Below are positions 29,778-41,816 of a stretch of DNA of 64,000 nucleotides, piece after piece. Both the position numbers and the translations under genes were made by a program. Below the pieces are notes generated by a model. The model had not been told where the DNA came from. It searched no databases and saw only the letters and a program-made list of their open reading frames with translations. The DNA lies in NCBI GenBank assembly GCA_014529385.2, contig CM043943.1, positions 105,374,355 through 105,438,354 of the forward strand, given 5' to 3'. Numbering within the stretch: position 1 is the first letter of the stretch; every line of letters begins with the position of its first letter. The stretch is from Adiantum capillus-veneris (Eukaryota; Streptophyta; Polypodiopsida; Polypodiales; Pteridaceae).

Positions 29778-30541
29778 TCTTAGTACAGCTGCCTAATTTA
29801 CTGAATCTTCTAAAGAGACTTTGAATTCACTGAAAACTGATTTCAAATGTGTTGCCATATCGGTTGATACTCTGTAGGTATTGAGTGGCATCACATACCC
29901 TATCATGGTAGTAAATAGCTTTTTGCAAATTTACTCGCTCGTTTTTACCATATTACATCACAAGCTGGGAAGATTAGTCAAAGTTTTTGTGGCTCATCAC
30001 AGATTCAGCATGTCGACAGATTTCTGCTGGCCATGGCTAGTTTGACCCTCGGTTATTCAATAAAACAAGCTTGCCATCATCTGCTCGCTTCTTATTCTCT
30101 CTCAAGTATATATGAACAATTCTTTGCCTACTATCTTGCAGTATATACAACGAAAAGTTTCTAGGTGGTTGGTTTAAAAGTGTCTCGATAGTATAAAGAA
30201 TGTCATCAATTTCCCTTTAGCTGATCCTGGATGGTTACTCTTACTTCTATTCTTTCTCGGACGATGTCTGGGCCGGCTCTATGGGCTGAGTTGTCTACGA
30301 TGTTCTAGTATGAAATATAGTTTATAGCTGGCTTGGGCAAAAGTATGTCAATCATGACATAATAACAGAGGTATTATTTGATAAAGGAAGTGAATATAAC
30401 TAAAAAGGGCTTTGGTAAAAATCGGTAATTAATTCGATGTTGTTGGGATATCTCAACTTTTTAAATATATATATATATTTTGAAGTAGGAACTGTTCCAA
30501 AAGATTGCTTTTTCTATACTTCAAATTACAAGGAAGGGGTT
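29778..30541. other. Unassigned AT-rich sequence left of Copia-1
   Basis: No gene or repeat is recognised. It is continuous with 35776-36390 once Copia-1 is removed, since both sides carry the 5-bp target duplication GGGTT. A short AT run (ATATATATATAT) lies near 30467. Confidence 0.5.
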
Positions 30542-30733
30542 TGAAGGAGTACGAGCGGAAGTGCGACGCGAGAGAGAGTGCGAGAAGAAGAGCACGACGA
30601 TATGGTGAACTCGCTCTATTGTAATGTGTAGAGCATAGTGAGTTCTTATTAGGTTTTTACAAAAGAATATGTGTACATACCTGGCGGCCCGCCCACTTAC
30701 CTGGGCAACCACATTGGGCTTTATACCCCAACA
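30542..30733 (-). repeat. 3' LTR of Copia-1
   Basis: On the minus strand it starts TGTTGGGGTATAAAGCCC and ends CTCCTTCA. The polypurine tract AAGTGGGAGG lies immediately inside, at about 30734-30745. A TATAAAG sequence lies near the LTR start. Confidence 0.9.
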
Positions 30734-30833
30734 ACCTCCCACTTAAAGTCCAATGTGGTACTTTAAGTGTGAGAGAAGCTACTATACAAGCTAATATACA
30801 AGAGATGTAGAGAAGTGATGTACTACCCTACAC

Positions 30834-33269
30834 CTAACTGCTTGCGAAAATGCGCAAAGCTCTCTGAGGGAAGTCCTTTGTAAGTAGATCAGCAGGATTT
30901 TCTGTGGTGTGAACTTTGACAAGCTGAAGTTGCTTATCCTCGAGCATTTCCTTGATGAAATGATACTTCACATCCACATGCTTTGTCTTTGAGTGATAAA
31001 CTGGATTGCGAGCCAATTGTATAGCACTTTGACTATCACAATATAACACAGACATCTCTTCTTTGATTCCCAAATCTGTTACTAGTTGATTAAGCCAAAT
31101 TGATTCTTTGCATGCCTCTGATTCTGCAACATATTCAGCCTCTGTAGTAGACTGAGTAACACAATCTTGTAATCTAGAACACCATGATACTGCTCCACCA
31201 GCCAATGTAAAGACATACCCTGACGTAGAGCTTCGGTTGTCTAAGTCACCTGCATAATCTGAGTCTGTAAAACCCTTTACACTTAGCTCCTGACTCCCAT
31301 AGCATATACGCATACTCTTTGTAGCTTTCAGGTATCTCAATATTCCTTTCACTGCCTCCCAATGTTTCTTGCCTGGGTTTGACATGTATCGACTTACTAC
31401 TCCCGCTGCAAATGCAATGTCTGGGCAAGTAGCAATCATTGCATACATCAAACTACCCACTGCAGACGCATATGGAATCTTATCCATTTCAGCCTATTCT
31501 TCCTCAAACACAGGACAATCTTGTTTGCTAAGTTTCACATATGGTGGCAATGGAACACTCAGTGCCTTTCCCTTCTCCATATTGAAACATTGCAAAACCT
31601 TGTCAATATACTCTGTTTGAGATAACCAAATCAACTTCTTTGATCTGTCTCTCTCAATGCGCATACCAAGTATATGAATTGCCTCACCCATGTCTTTCAT
31701 GTCAAACGATTTTTCCATCTTTGACTTCAAAGCTGAAATGTCTTCCAAGTGCTTGCCAGCAATCAACATGTCATCCACATACAAAATAAGGATCAACCAA
31801 CTACCATCCTTAGCCTTCTTTGTATATAGACAGTGATCGAACTCACTACGTTTGTAGCCTTGAGAAAGCATAAACTTGTGGAATTTATGGTGCCATGCCC
31901 TCGGTGATTGTTTTAAGCCATAAAGACTCTTTAACAACTAGCATACCCAATCTTCCTTGCCTTTCTCAACAAACCCTTCTGGCTGCTGCATGTAAATTTC
32001 CACATCTAAATCACCATGCAAGAATGCTGTCTTGACATCCATTTGGTGCAACACCAAATCTAATATGGAAACCAATGCAAGAAAGCATCTCAATGTAGTC
32101 ATCTTGACCACCGGAGAGAAGACTTCATCAAAGTCAATGCCTTGTTCTTGCTTAAAGCCCTTGGCAACAAGCCTTGCTTTGTACTTTGGCTGACTATCAT
32201 GAGCGGTGATCTTATACCTGTAAACCCATTTACAAGGTAGAGCCTTTTTGCCCTGTGGTAATTTAACTAGCTTCCATGTCTTGTTTTTATGCACAGCTGT
32301 CATCTCTGACTGCATGGCCAATTGCCAATTCCCGGAGTCCTTCATTTGCACTGCTTCCTTGTAACATGAAGGCTCATTGCAATCAGTCAACATGACATAG
32401 TTCATAGATGGAACAAACCTATCAGGAGGTCGCGTGACACATCCAGATCTACGCACAATAGGTGGCTCAGGCTCATCCACAACCTGTGGTTCCACTCTAT
32501 CCTGTCCTTGCTCCTCTTGAGCCCTTACATTTTGTCTTGCACGTGCAGGTCCATCTTCTTGGAAGACAACTCTTCTAATCTCCTCAACCCTCTCTGCTTT
32601 AGAATGATATTTGGATTCATTAAAGTGAACATCATTGCTGCGGACAACCTTTCTGGATTCGGGATCCCAAAGTCTGTACTCCATCTCACCAGAATTACCA
32701 TAGCCTAGAAAGATGCACTTTCTACTCTTTGGCTCAAGCTTGTTTCTAAATTCCTTTGGAACGTGAGTATATGCCTCATAGCCAAAGACTCTGAGATGCT
32801 TGTATGAGGGCATTTTGCCTGACCATACCATCTCTGGCACTGAATCATCCTTGTGCTTGAGAAAGTAAACCCATACTTTCCTCGAGTAATCATCTATAAA
32901 TGTCATAAAGTAAGAAGCTCCCCCTAGAGATAGGTTAGGCATAGGTCCACACAAATCACTATGAACAAGTGCCAACTGTGTATCTCTTCTACTGCTTCTA
33001 TGCTTATGTGGCTGCTGTGTTTGCTTACCATACAGACAATGTTCACAAAATTCAAAATCATTAAATGAAAAGCCAGGCAAATAACCAGAACGAGACAAGA
33101 TTTTCATTCCCTTCTTGGACATATGTCCTAACCGGCTATGCCACAAAGAAACGTTCGACTGCTCGGTTACATTGTTTACATTTTTAGAGACATTTGATAC
33201 ATAAATCATGTAAAGTCCTCCAGACTTTACTCCATGTTCTACTGTCATAGAACCTTGGATATCTTCCAC
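30834..33269 (-). pseudogene. pol: Integrase-RT-RNase H polyprotein of Copia-1, integrase core deleted
   Basis: Order on the minus strand: integrase zinc domain (LWHSRLGHMSKKGMKIL and CEHCLYGK); core start HSDLCGPMPNLS and FIDDYSRKVWVYFLKHK, which jumps directly to MVWSGKMPSYKHLRVFG. The roughly 110 residues with the second Asp and catalytic Glu are absent. RT follows (QMDVKTAFLHGDL, then ILYVDDMLIAGK), then RNase H (CDSQSAIQLARNPVYHSKTKHVD and NPADLLTK). In-frame TAG codons occur at about 31935 (before LLKSLYGLKQ) and 31492 (before AEMDKIPY). The deletion disables integration by this copy. RT catalytic Y-V-D-D is intact. Confidence 0.85.
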
Positions 33270-34484
33270 ATGTTCTGTCCAAAAGTGGTGACGTAGCCAG
33301 CATCATCAAGTAAACCTGTGTTGATCAAGCTCTTTGTAATTGCGGGAACATGTCTCACATTCTTCAGCGTGAAAGAAGAGCCATTCTGAAACTTCAATTG
33401 AACATCTCCAACACCTAAGATCTCACATGTCTGCCCATTGCCTAGCCGAACATGATCTTTAGTGGTCACATAAGAGGTAAACCACTCCTTGTTTGGAGAC
33501 ACATGAAGTGATGTCCCTGAGTCTATAATCCAATCACTTAGTGCATTTCCATCAGATGCTGTAAGAAGAGTTGAGTCCATTGTATTCTTCAAGAAGTAGA
33601 TGTCTCCTGACACTAGACTGTCATCCTCTGCAACAGTGTTTGTCACATTTATTTCTTGAATCTTCACTGAGGACTTGTTCTTCTCACCATGGCCTTCAGC
33701 TTTCTCTTTGCCTTTTTCTGCTTTCCATTCTCTGCAGTCTCTTTTCATGTGACCCTTCTTGCCACAATGGTAGCATTCTATGTCACTCTTGCCTTTAGCA
33801 CTTAGCACTGCGGGACTTGCTACGAGACTGATTCCTCTTTCCACCTTTGTACTTTTCTTTGGTCCTTCCCCTGACAACTAAGGCTGTTCCTTTGCCTTTG
33901 TCCATTGTCTTTCTATTGGTTTCTTCAGTAAGCAGACTTCCTTCTACACCTGCTATGTTCAAACCATCTGGAGGTGCAGAATTACTCAAAGCTGTGCGAA
34001 AAGTGTCCCAACTTTCTGGCAATGTGATCAACAGGAACATAGCTCTAACAGGTTCATCAAACTTGACACCTTGAGCTAACAACTGACTATAGATTGTGTT
34101 GAATTCATTCAGATGATTGGACATAGGTGTCCCTTCTTTCATCTTCAAGTCAACAAGCTTCTTAAGCCAGTATACCTGTGAAGCTGCACTCTGCTTCTCA
34201 TAAAGATCACTCAGCTTTAACCATGCTTGATAAGCCGACATCTCGTCTGCTACATTGAAGTAAACGCTTTCTGCCAAAGTCAGCATAATGGTAGAAAGTG
34301 CCAATTCATCCATTTCTCTCCATTCATCTTCCTCCATATCTTCTGGTTTTATCCCCTTGAGCTTTATAGGTTTTATCTGCTTCTTTTGTACCAACACGTG
34401 CCAAATATGCTTCTTCCACAATGGGAAATTGGTTCCATCCAGCTTCTTGATATTGTAAAGAGCAGTGTCTTGTGATCCAGCCAT
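33245..34484 (-). pseudogene. gag: Gag and protease of Copia-1
   Basis: Gag starts at 34484 with MAGSQDTALYNIKKLDGTN and carries the usual copia capsid helices (FNTIYSQLLAQGVKFDEPVRA). A frameshift near 33800 separates it from the zinc knuckle CYHCGKKGHMKRDC. The protease shows DWIIDSGTSLHVSP with an intact Asp-Ser-Gly. A second shift near 33255 separates it from integrase. Gag packages element RNA; the protease matures the polyprotein. Confidence 0.85.
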
Positions 34485-35569
34485 AGCTACGCTTCACAGT
34501 GGTTTACTTTCCTGGGAAAAATTCGGCAGAGTTTCCCCTGTGAACTGACCTCTGAACCAATATCAACCTGTCAAATGAACCAAGAAAGCTTCAGATTCTG
34601 CATAAATTTCGGCAGAGTCTCCTTTGTAAAATGGCTCTATTGTACTCAAAAAACAGACCAAAAAACAACTCAAAAAACATTGTCTCTCTGACACTGTAAG
34701 CTGCAGGTAAACCTGTCCTACACCTGTACAGTCTCTCACTGTCCTGTCACTTTCCTGTAAGCATATACTGTGACAATGCCTCAACGGCAGTAAAGCAAAG
34801 ATGCAATCCCAACTGTCTAACTCACAGTCAATACATCCTAGCTGCCTATCTAAGGGTGCTCGAGGGATCGCTCCAAGACCTGTATCACCCAAAGGATCTC
34901 AACATTCGAGAATCCCCCAGCTCAATAAAACCTCACTCGACCCTCAACAAAGGCTGCAGTAAATCTGACAGTACATAGACTTCCCACAAAGTCATACATC
35001 CACAAATTTCCCACTATATGCTGTAACCGCTGCGGCGGTTGTTTGCTGTGTGACTCACAGCCAGCAAACCCTCAACAAACATACATCATCTCTGACAATA
35101 CATCCCATGTGGAAGTACCTGCAATGTCAGGATGAAATCTGGAATATCAAGCAGCAAACACAAGCTACCTGATGAACTAGTGGATGTCGCCTACAGTTTG
35201 TGTGTAGATGCGCCCGTGTCGTATGTGACACGCCTCCAAGAACTGTGAGCCGTCCTTCGATGTGTAGACAGCCACAAATCAACACTCTGGGAGTGTCGAT
35301 ATCCTGAGCACCTGCAGTCGTAGGCCGAAAACCCCAAATTTGCAGAGTCGGATCTACACCCGCTGAGACCACGTAGTCGAAAATGGTCTGCGCAGACCTT
35401 TGTTGAAGCCGAACGGTGGCCGAGATGACCTTAGAATGAAATTCTGACAACACCGAGCCGTTTGGGCTCGCCCACGAGATTTGGGGCCGTGTCTTCGCCT
35501 GTCGAATTTCACTCCAATCTGAGTTGGTGACTCTAGCCTCCTGCAGTGCTGCCCCGAGCCTCGATCCGA
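34485..35569 (-). other. Copia-1 leader between primer site and gag
   Basis: About 1.1 kb with no convincing gene. It holds GTGAACTGACCTCTGAACC-like text and phrases such as AAATTTCGGCAGAGTCTCC near gag that appear twice (34520 and 34605), suggesting a short imperfect tandem duplication. Short ORFs here are not supported by domains. Confidence 0.5.
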
Positions 35570-35581
35570 GCTCTGATACCA
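35570..35581 (-). promoter_or_regulatory. Initiator-Met tRNA primer binding site of Copia-1
   Basis: TGGTATCAGAGC on the minus strand, two bases inside the 5' LTR. Confidence 0.85.
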
Positions 35582-35583
35582 GT

Positions 35584-35775
35584 TGAAGGAGTACAAGCGG
35601 AAGTGCGACGCGAGAGACAGTGCGAGAAGAAGAGCACGACGATATGGTGAACTCGCTCTACTGTAATGTGTAGAGCATAGTGAGTTCTTATTAGGTTTTT
35701 ACAAAAGAATATGTGTACGTACCTGGCGGCCGGCCCACTTACCTGGGCGACCACATTGGGCTTTATACCCCAACA
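35584..35775 (-). repeat. 5' LTR of Copia-1
   Basis: 192 bases, same ends as the 3' LTR. It is followed by the GGGTT target duplication. Confidence 0.9.
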
Positions 35776-36390
35776 GGGTTGTCCTTAATAAATTGATATC
35801 TAGCTCGAGATGGCTTATAGAGTGAAATTCTCTCTTATCTTATTAAAGAACAAGTTCTTTTCAGTTTTTATAATCTTCCTAAAAAACTACTTAGAACTAA
35901 GATTAGGCAAGGAAAATCTTATAAGTTAATCGAGAAATAACGAGTTATATAGCTGCTCTATGGGAATTTCACTTTCTTTATCGGATTGGCAATAATCCAA
36001 GGAACTTTTTTTCTAAAAAAACAAAATACAAGTTAAGAAGTGTGTGTTTTTTTACTGTGACATGGATGACAACTGGGATGCCCAGCATCACCTGCGTACC
36101 GTCACGCGCTAACAAATTGTTTTCTTGTGGCTATGGGTGCAGGTGAGGGCTACCTTCTTTGATTAAAACATTCTGTTCTTAACATATGGAGGATCTCTTA
36201 ACGTGAAGCAAAATTTCCCAGACTTGGGATTGCGATTTCCCTCACTATATTCTGTTATCTTCATTACCTTGTACATAATTTATTTTCAACTGCAATTAAA
36301 TTACTGTACAAATCCATTGTATTATTCTAGAATTGTTGGTGTGTGAATAGGTAGTGTTTGTTTGCGTATATATATAGATTTAGAATTTCT
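35776..36390. other. Unassigned AT-rich sequence right of Copia-1
   Basis: Continuation of the pre-insertion sequence at 29778-30541. No coding frame, repeat or structure is recognised. An AT run (GTATATATATAG) lies near 36368. Confidence 0.5.
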
Positions 36391-37002
36391 TGTGAGGTCC
36401 CCACCCCGTCGTCTCAAACGACGGATCTAATGGTAAACCTAGGCCACTAGATCTACAACGGAAGCAAACAAGGTGGTTTATGGTTCATCTAGCGGCGGAC
36501 AATCTCTCATCACAAAGTGAGTCAAGTTCGAGCCTACTAGCATCGAGATCTAGTTCCACCCCGTAGGGGAAGCGTGATTAACTTATCTAGCGATCCTAAG
36601 ACCCACCTTCCAAGAGGAGAAAAGTCTCGAGTACCTTTTTCCCCATGTTTCATAGGCACATACACTTGAGACCTTACCGCTCTAGGGGCAATGAGTAATT
36701 CTAACGTTCTTATTGCACTTATGGGGACGAGAGTTCCCGACTAATCAGGACCACCCTTCTCATAGGTATTGGCAACCCAAGCCAAGGCCCCACTTTCCAC
36801 CCCATACTCACACTTCCTTTGTTACCTAATTACTACCACACATGGTTGTTCAACACATAAGTTCATTGATTAAGTTCCGGTTCACAAGTTTCTTAATACA
36901 GCCCTTGAACCAGTATTGCAAAGCGGCACCAAGACAGTAACTCTAGTAAAAATTTTACTCAAAACTTATTCATTAAAATTCCAATGTTCTGGAGGTACAA
37001 CA
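36391..37002 (-). repeat. 3' LTR of a second Gypsy-2-family element (612 bp)
   Basis: On the minus strand it runs from TGTTGTACCTCC to GACCTCACA. A polypurine tract (GGAGGGGGGA) is adjacent at about 37003-37015, which makes it a 3' LTR with the element interior to the right. No primer site lies on its left side. It supplies the full LTR length, showing that the copy at 29192 is truncated. Confidence 0.8.
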
Positions 37003-37700
37003 TCCCCCCTCCAGCGAGAGTTTACTCCTCCCGTTGTCGTCTAGCTGCCCATACAACTAGGTATGTCCACCGCATAGAACACACGACATGGACATTCCCA
37101 CCGCATAGAACGCAAGACGTGGGTTCCCACCGCAAAGAACGCAAGTCGTGGGTAGAGGCCCTAAGCTGGTAACTCTAGCTACTCTGAAATCATCGGGAGC
37201 ACCCCCTATGATCAGTAGGGGGATCAGGACTAGTTTCAACATTCGAAATAGAACTGAACAAGCCGAGCTAAATTTTCCCTAGCAGACATGCTTTCCTATC
37301 TCAAACAGTATATCCAACAACCATTCTTTCCTACTTAGAATTTAATATACATTTCAATTCAAATGCCAAGGTTTCCGTTTGACTTCTCCAACATGTTTAG
37401 GGATATGTTCTTTCCTAACTTATCGTATACAATGTTAAATTAAACAAACTTGAATTAAAATGTGACCTACCTCCTCAATTTCCTCGTCATTGCCCCATGA
37501 GTTGGCCGGTACTTGGTCAACCATGGTAGCTTTCCCTTTCCCATTCGTGTTGCTTGTCCCCGCCTCGCGGTCGTGGGAACCACCGAAACGAGTTCTCTTT
37601 ACCAGGGCCATTTTATGCTCACTACTTAATTGACAAATTGGAAAAAGGGAGCTAACATTCGAGAGTAACATACAACCATGATGACGGATTAGTTTCAATA
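37003..37700 (-). mobile_element. 3' interior of the second Gypsy-2-family element
   Basis: It begins with the polypurine tract and includes a minisatellite of three units of about 32 bases (CCACCGCATAGAACGCAAGACG type) around 37064-37150. An ORF start MALVKRTRFGGSHDREAG lies at 37611. No integrase or RT is recognised, so the interior may be non-autonomous or rearranged. The right limit is not visible. Confidence 0.45.
37471..37611 (-). CDS. Short exon-like ORF beside the Gypsy-2-type 3' LTR
   Basis: It encodes MALVKRTRFGGSHDREAGTS followed by a Lys/Gly stretch and an acidic end (NDEEIEE), 47 residues, ending at a good splice donor (GAG-GTAGGT). No domain is recognised. It could be the first exon of an element ORF whose second exon type is seen at 28550-29068. 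The link is inference from phase-compatible splice sites and family context only. Confidence 0.3.
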
Positions 37701-38477
37701 AGCAAATCTCCTTGTACGAGAGGTTAGACTTACTTCAAGACATAGAGAATCCGGATAGCACCATACTTGTTCTATGGGAATAGGCCCTAAGGTTTATTAC
37801 TTGGCCTAGATAATTATGAAATTCAGATTTTTACTTAATCAATTCTACTAGAGATGAAATAGACGTGCTTAATCACTCCTTAATGCAAGTAGAGAATTGC
37901 AGATTAACTGTACGCATAGATGAGAGGATTTCTCCCTACCTAATGATTAATGATGGATTAATTTTCCCTAATTAAATCCTAATCCATGAGCAATTGATTC
38001 TAATTTAATTATTTACACATTATGGAGTAATAGAATGCAATGGACCATTCCCACCTCAAGCTGACTGGATTTTTAATCACAACAATGACTAGTGGATGAT
38101 TCCTTAAACATGCATTAAACTATGATTAAGAGTGACTAATTGCTTGCATGATTACTGATTAGATTAATATTTATGCAATAGATCATCGATACGGAGAATT
38201 AGAGAGTATCAAGTGAGTATTTTGACTATGATTATGCATACTAGATGCCGAATTAAGAGGATATTAGAGAGGGAATTACAACAAGCATGAATTTAATCGA
38301 AAATTACCGAGGTTACGGATGAATTCCTCTCAAAATTCCGATGCAAGGGTCTCCTCGAGACAAGAAACGGGCAGCACTCCTTAGCTCTTCTTCCAAAGAC
38401 TATGTCTGTCGGCAGCACCTCCCCAAGGTATGTGTGTGTAGGAGTGTGTGTGTGTACTTAGTGTGTGTGTGAGCATA

Positions 38478-38537
<60 letters not shown>

Positions 38538-39907
38538 TACACTCTTAAATAGGCTCTCCCAAGCTGAATTTCGACCTTGCTTACTATTTGCATCTGAGAG
38601 CTACTCAACTCATCCATGGCAAGTTCAGTTGAACACTTACCAAGTGTCCAACTTGCATGGTATAACTCACAATCTTTCTCTCTCTTGCATGGGGATCAGC
38701 CCACGAGCCCCTCTTGTGTGTGAGGGTGCCCCCTTGCTGCCAGATTGGGCTCCCAGTGCCCAGGGTTCGGTTCCTGCACAGCCTCGAGCCCCGATGCCTC
38801 CCCGCACAGCCTTAGGAAATTGGCTTTAGGCTAAAACGGGCAATATGAATCGGAATTTAATGTCGTAAATTGCTATACTAAGCTCTAACTAAGGTGTACT
38901 TGTCCGAGTAGCTACCATATTTAGCAGCCCTCGGTGTCCGAAAATGCATTTTTTTCAAATTTGGGTTACGGGTGCAGTTTTTCAAGACAGTTAAAACTAG
39001 ACGGATCGGGTGACCAAAAACTTACTATTTTTGGAAATTTTTCACAAAAAAATATTTTAATTCACTTTTGGAAGCTTTATAACATTCTAAACATCATGGC
39101 ACCGGCAGAATTTGGAAAACTACTAAAAATAGTAACTTTTTTCATTATGTTTATTCCATGGTACAATGGTGCTCTTTTTGGTCGGGGTCAGAGACCTTAC
39201 ACTGCTACACACACACACACATTAAAATGTTAAAATCTCGCAGCCAAGCACAATAGCTTGCAAATAAATTTTTTATCATCTCTGAAGGGATATTTGTGCT
39301 CGTGTAAAGAGGTAGACACTAGCTAGGAGAGTCTCCTAAGCTAAGATCCCTCTATTAGCGCAATGGAAGAGAAAGGGCTTAGGAAATGTAATGGGGAGGG
39401 CTTTCACACTTGGAAAACTAAGTTGAAAGGATAATAAATTAAAAGAAGTTGTGGAAAGTAGTTAAGCTATCGACCACTGATCCATCATCCATCATCCACC
39501 ATTGATGGAGCATACATATAGACACAAGCTATGAACACACAAAATCAGGCCAAGGACAAGCATGCATTAGGAATCATAATCACTGCATTACATGACAATT
39601 ATGCACGTGGACTGCTACATGGATGGATGGCCTTGGGGTCCGCTTGCCACGTGGGCTGTTGGGCGCACTAGCAATCCACACGGGCCTGCAAGCAGCACTG
39701 CCTACCTATTGTCACCCCCGCCCGTGCCACCCTCGACCCGCCTGTGCCTCCCTATCCCTGTCGCCCTTGACTCACTACTCCTCATTCGCATCGCCCTGAC
39801 CCTACCGCCCTTGACCTCGCGCCGCCCCAACTCTGATGTCCCCCGTCCGTGTTGTCCCCGCCCCGTCGCCGCTGACAGTGCCCCCCCCCCCCCCCCTCCC
39901 TTTAGTC
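37701..39907. other. Unassigned stretch with a GT microsatellite
   Basis: No gene is recognised. It holds AT-rich sequence to about 38,340, the GT run at 38480-38535, and CT/CCC-rich sequence at 39,700-39,900 including a run of C near 39,880. The long ORFs over the GT run and the C-rich stretch are composition artefacts. Confidence 0.5.
38480..38535 (+). repeat. (GT)n microsatellite
   Basis: About 28 uninterrupted GT units, preceded by shorter GT runs from 38431. Reading frames across it give only His-Thr or Val-Cys repeats. Confidence 0.95.
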
Positions 39908-39914
39908 TATAAAT
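39908..39914 (+). promoter_or_regulatory. TATA-like box before an unknown ORF
   Basis: TATAAAT followed by a CT-rich leader of about 250 bases (TTCTCCCTCTCTCTTCTTTA). This is the layout seen before the H3T genes, and it points to the ORF at 40187. Confidence 0.4.
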
Positions 39915-40186
39915 TCTCCCTCTCTCTTCTTTATTTCGTCCACACTCCTACTCTCTCTTTAGAATTAGTGATCTTTATCTCTTTGAAAAGCAAACCCTTT
40001 TTATTCCATTACCTTCCACCTTTCCAAACCTTCTCCTCCCACTCTCTCTCATTTCATTTCTCTCAAACCTTCTTCTCCCAACCTCTTTCATTTCATTTCT
40101 TGAAACCTTCTCCGCCCACCTTCAAACCTCTTCTCTTACTTTCACCTTTCATCTTTTCTTCTAAAGCCATAAGCACCCTAATTTAA

Positions 40187-40783
40187 CACAAAAATGCAAA
40201 TTTTAAAAAGAAAACAGTCCAAAGACGTGGATTGCCAAAAAAAAATGATGATTCACACCACCCAAGAAGAAATTCCTCTGCACACCACTCAAGAGAGCGG
40301 TTTTGTGGTTGGAGCGTCCGATTTGACAATGGTGTCATTGCCTCCTTTGCAATCATGTCGATGATCCTCCTCGCAAAAAACACCGATAATGATCCTCTTA
40401 CAGATCTCTTTGGATCCGTGGTTGATATCCACATCTCATCGGGTTGAATTGATGCACATGTTGTGCCATACAATCACTTATTGCCTTGCATCCCCCTTTG
40501 TCGTCTTTTGGCCAACCCAACCATTATAACAAATGATGATTGTGTGGTAGAACTAATGACCTCTATAGCCAAAAGAGGTTACCGGGACACGATGGCTTGC
40601 TTCATTGTGTGCGAAGCTTTTCCCGGACAAGATCCTATACCATTCAATAGGGATGGCACTGATGGGAGAGAGTTAGTGATGTCGGCCACATTTGGTGACC
40701 TAATTAGAGACATTCTCGAGCTCTCTCACATGGAGGAGAAAATATTCTTTGTATGGGATGACAACCATCGGCTCCATGTGTGA
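40187..40783 (+). pseudogene. Unknown ORF with one in-frame TGA
   Basis: A single frame from after a TAA at 40184 to 40783, interrupted only by TGA at 40445-40447. It encodes CGWSVRFDNGVIASFAIMSMILLAKN, then LLPCIPLCRLLANPTIITNDDCVVE and EAFPGQDPIPFNRDGTDGRE. No in-frame ATG stands near the start, so a start codon may be lost or an upstream exon missing. I do not recognise a family. The promoter-like layout, and the absence of retrotransposon domains, allow either a DNA-transposon gene or a host gene fragment. Confidence 0.4.
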
Positions 40784-41176
40784 AAAGATTTGACATTGCG
40801 GGAGTGGCTGGATTAAGCCCACTAGAAAGCACTCGTACATTGCACACAATGCTACCTAAATCAGATTAAGAAACTAAAGTAACCATTGACAATTAGAAAG
40901 TAATTTTCCATGGTATTAAGAGAATATCTCTAACTCCTATCTTGGTCAAACTAGCTTAATCAGACTGCTTATTGAATATTATGCTACCAATCATAGTTAA
41001 ATCAAACAAACATTGATGCTGAGAAAAAACAGGAAGCAATGATAATGGACAAGAAACACCTATTCGGGTTGATGATCACGCTCAATTCTAACAGTGAACT
41101 AGACAAATACTCAAAATCCCAACAACTACAATGCATTCCTGCACACACTAGAAAACACAAGAATACCTCTAGGAGG
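40784..41176. other. Unassigned sequence left of Gypsy-3
   Basis: AT-rich with no coding. It replaces the first 756 bases of the Gypsy-3 5' LTR, so a deletion or recombination joint lies at 41176/41177. Confidence 0.5.
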
Positions 41177-41816
41177 CTAACTTTTCCAGTTTCTATTCAC
41201 ACGGGCTCCTCTCTTCTTGTGTAAACCCTTGGGGGTTCCCTTCACCTATAAAAGGGGACCTCTTATTCCTTCAAAACCACTCAAGCATTCAAGCCATTGA
41301 TGAGAGGAATTCATGAGGGAGTGAGTAGTAATGTCAAATTGTACTTAGCCATTAACATAAGCCTAAACGTACACTTTCTCCTAGAGGAAGACTAGCCATT
41401 CTTGTACACTATCCTTGGAAGATCAACTCTAATCAAAGATCTTGGACTTGGCGTATCAATCAACGTTGAATTCTCCCCTCTTCTTCTCTCTCCATCAATA
41501 ATGGTGCCAAAGGGTTTGTCAAGTAAGATGTGTTCAACATTGATGTTTTCTTGATTTCTTGTTGTTTTCTTTTTCATCTCTAATCCAACATATATATATA
41601 TATCTAATCTCATCTCCTTAACCAAACCTATCTCTCTCACTCTTAGTAATTCATCCTCTCTACAAATTTTAGGTTCTCCTTGCTACAGGTACATCTCTCC
41701 CCGCAGTATCCTTATTGCCTACGGGCAAGAATAGGGCTTGGGAGGGAAACTCTCTTCTCTTCCCTTCCCTTCTCTTCTCTCATATCAATATTTTTCACAT
41801 ACTAGAGTTATCCTAG

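Larger units (their letters stand above)
30542..35775 (-). mobile_element. Copia-1: complete-length but defective Ty1/copia retrotransposon
   Basis: Both LTRs are 192 bases (30542-30733 and 35584-35775) with 6 differences by eye (about 97% identity). They are flanked by the 5-bp target duplication GGGTT (30537-30541 and 35776-35780). Primer site, polypurine tract, gag, protease, integrase and RT/RNase H occur in copia order. The integrase core is internally deleted and several stops or frameshifts are present, so it would need proteins from another copy. Sequence style (YGLKQSPRAW, LYVDDMLIAG) fits the Tork/Tnt1 group. Confidence 0.9.

Noticed and set aside
38381-38829. ORFs over the GT microsatellite
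   Set aside because: They encode His-Thr and Val-Cys runs only.
39592-40186. Pro/Ser-rich ORFs at 39.6-40.2 kb
   Set aside because: Low-complexity C/T-rich sequence that looks like a leader, with no domain.
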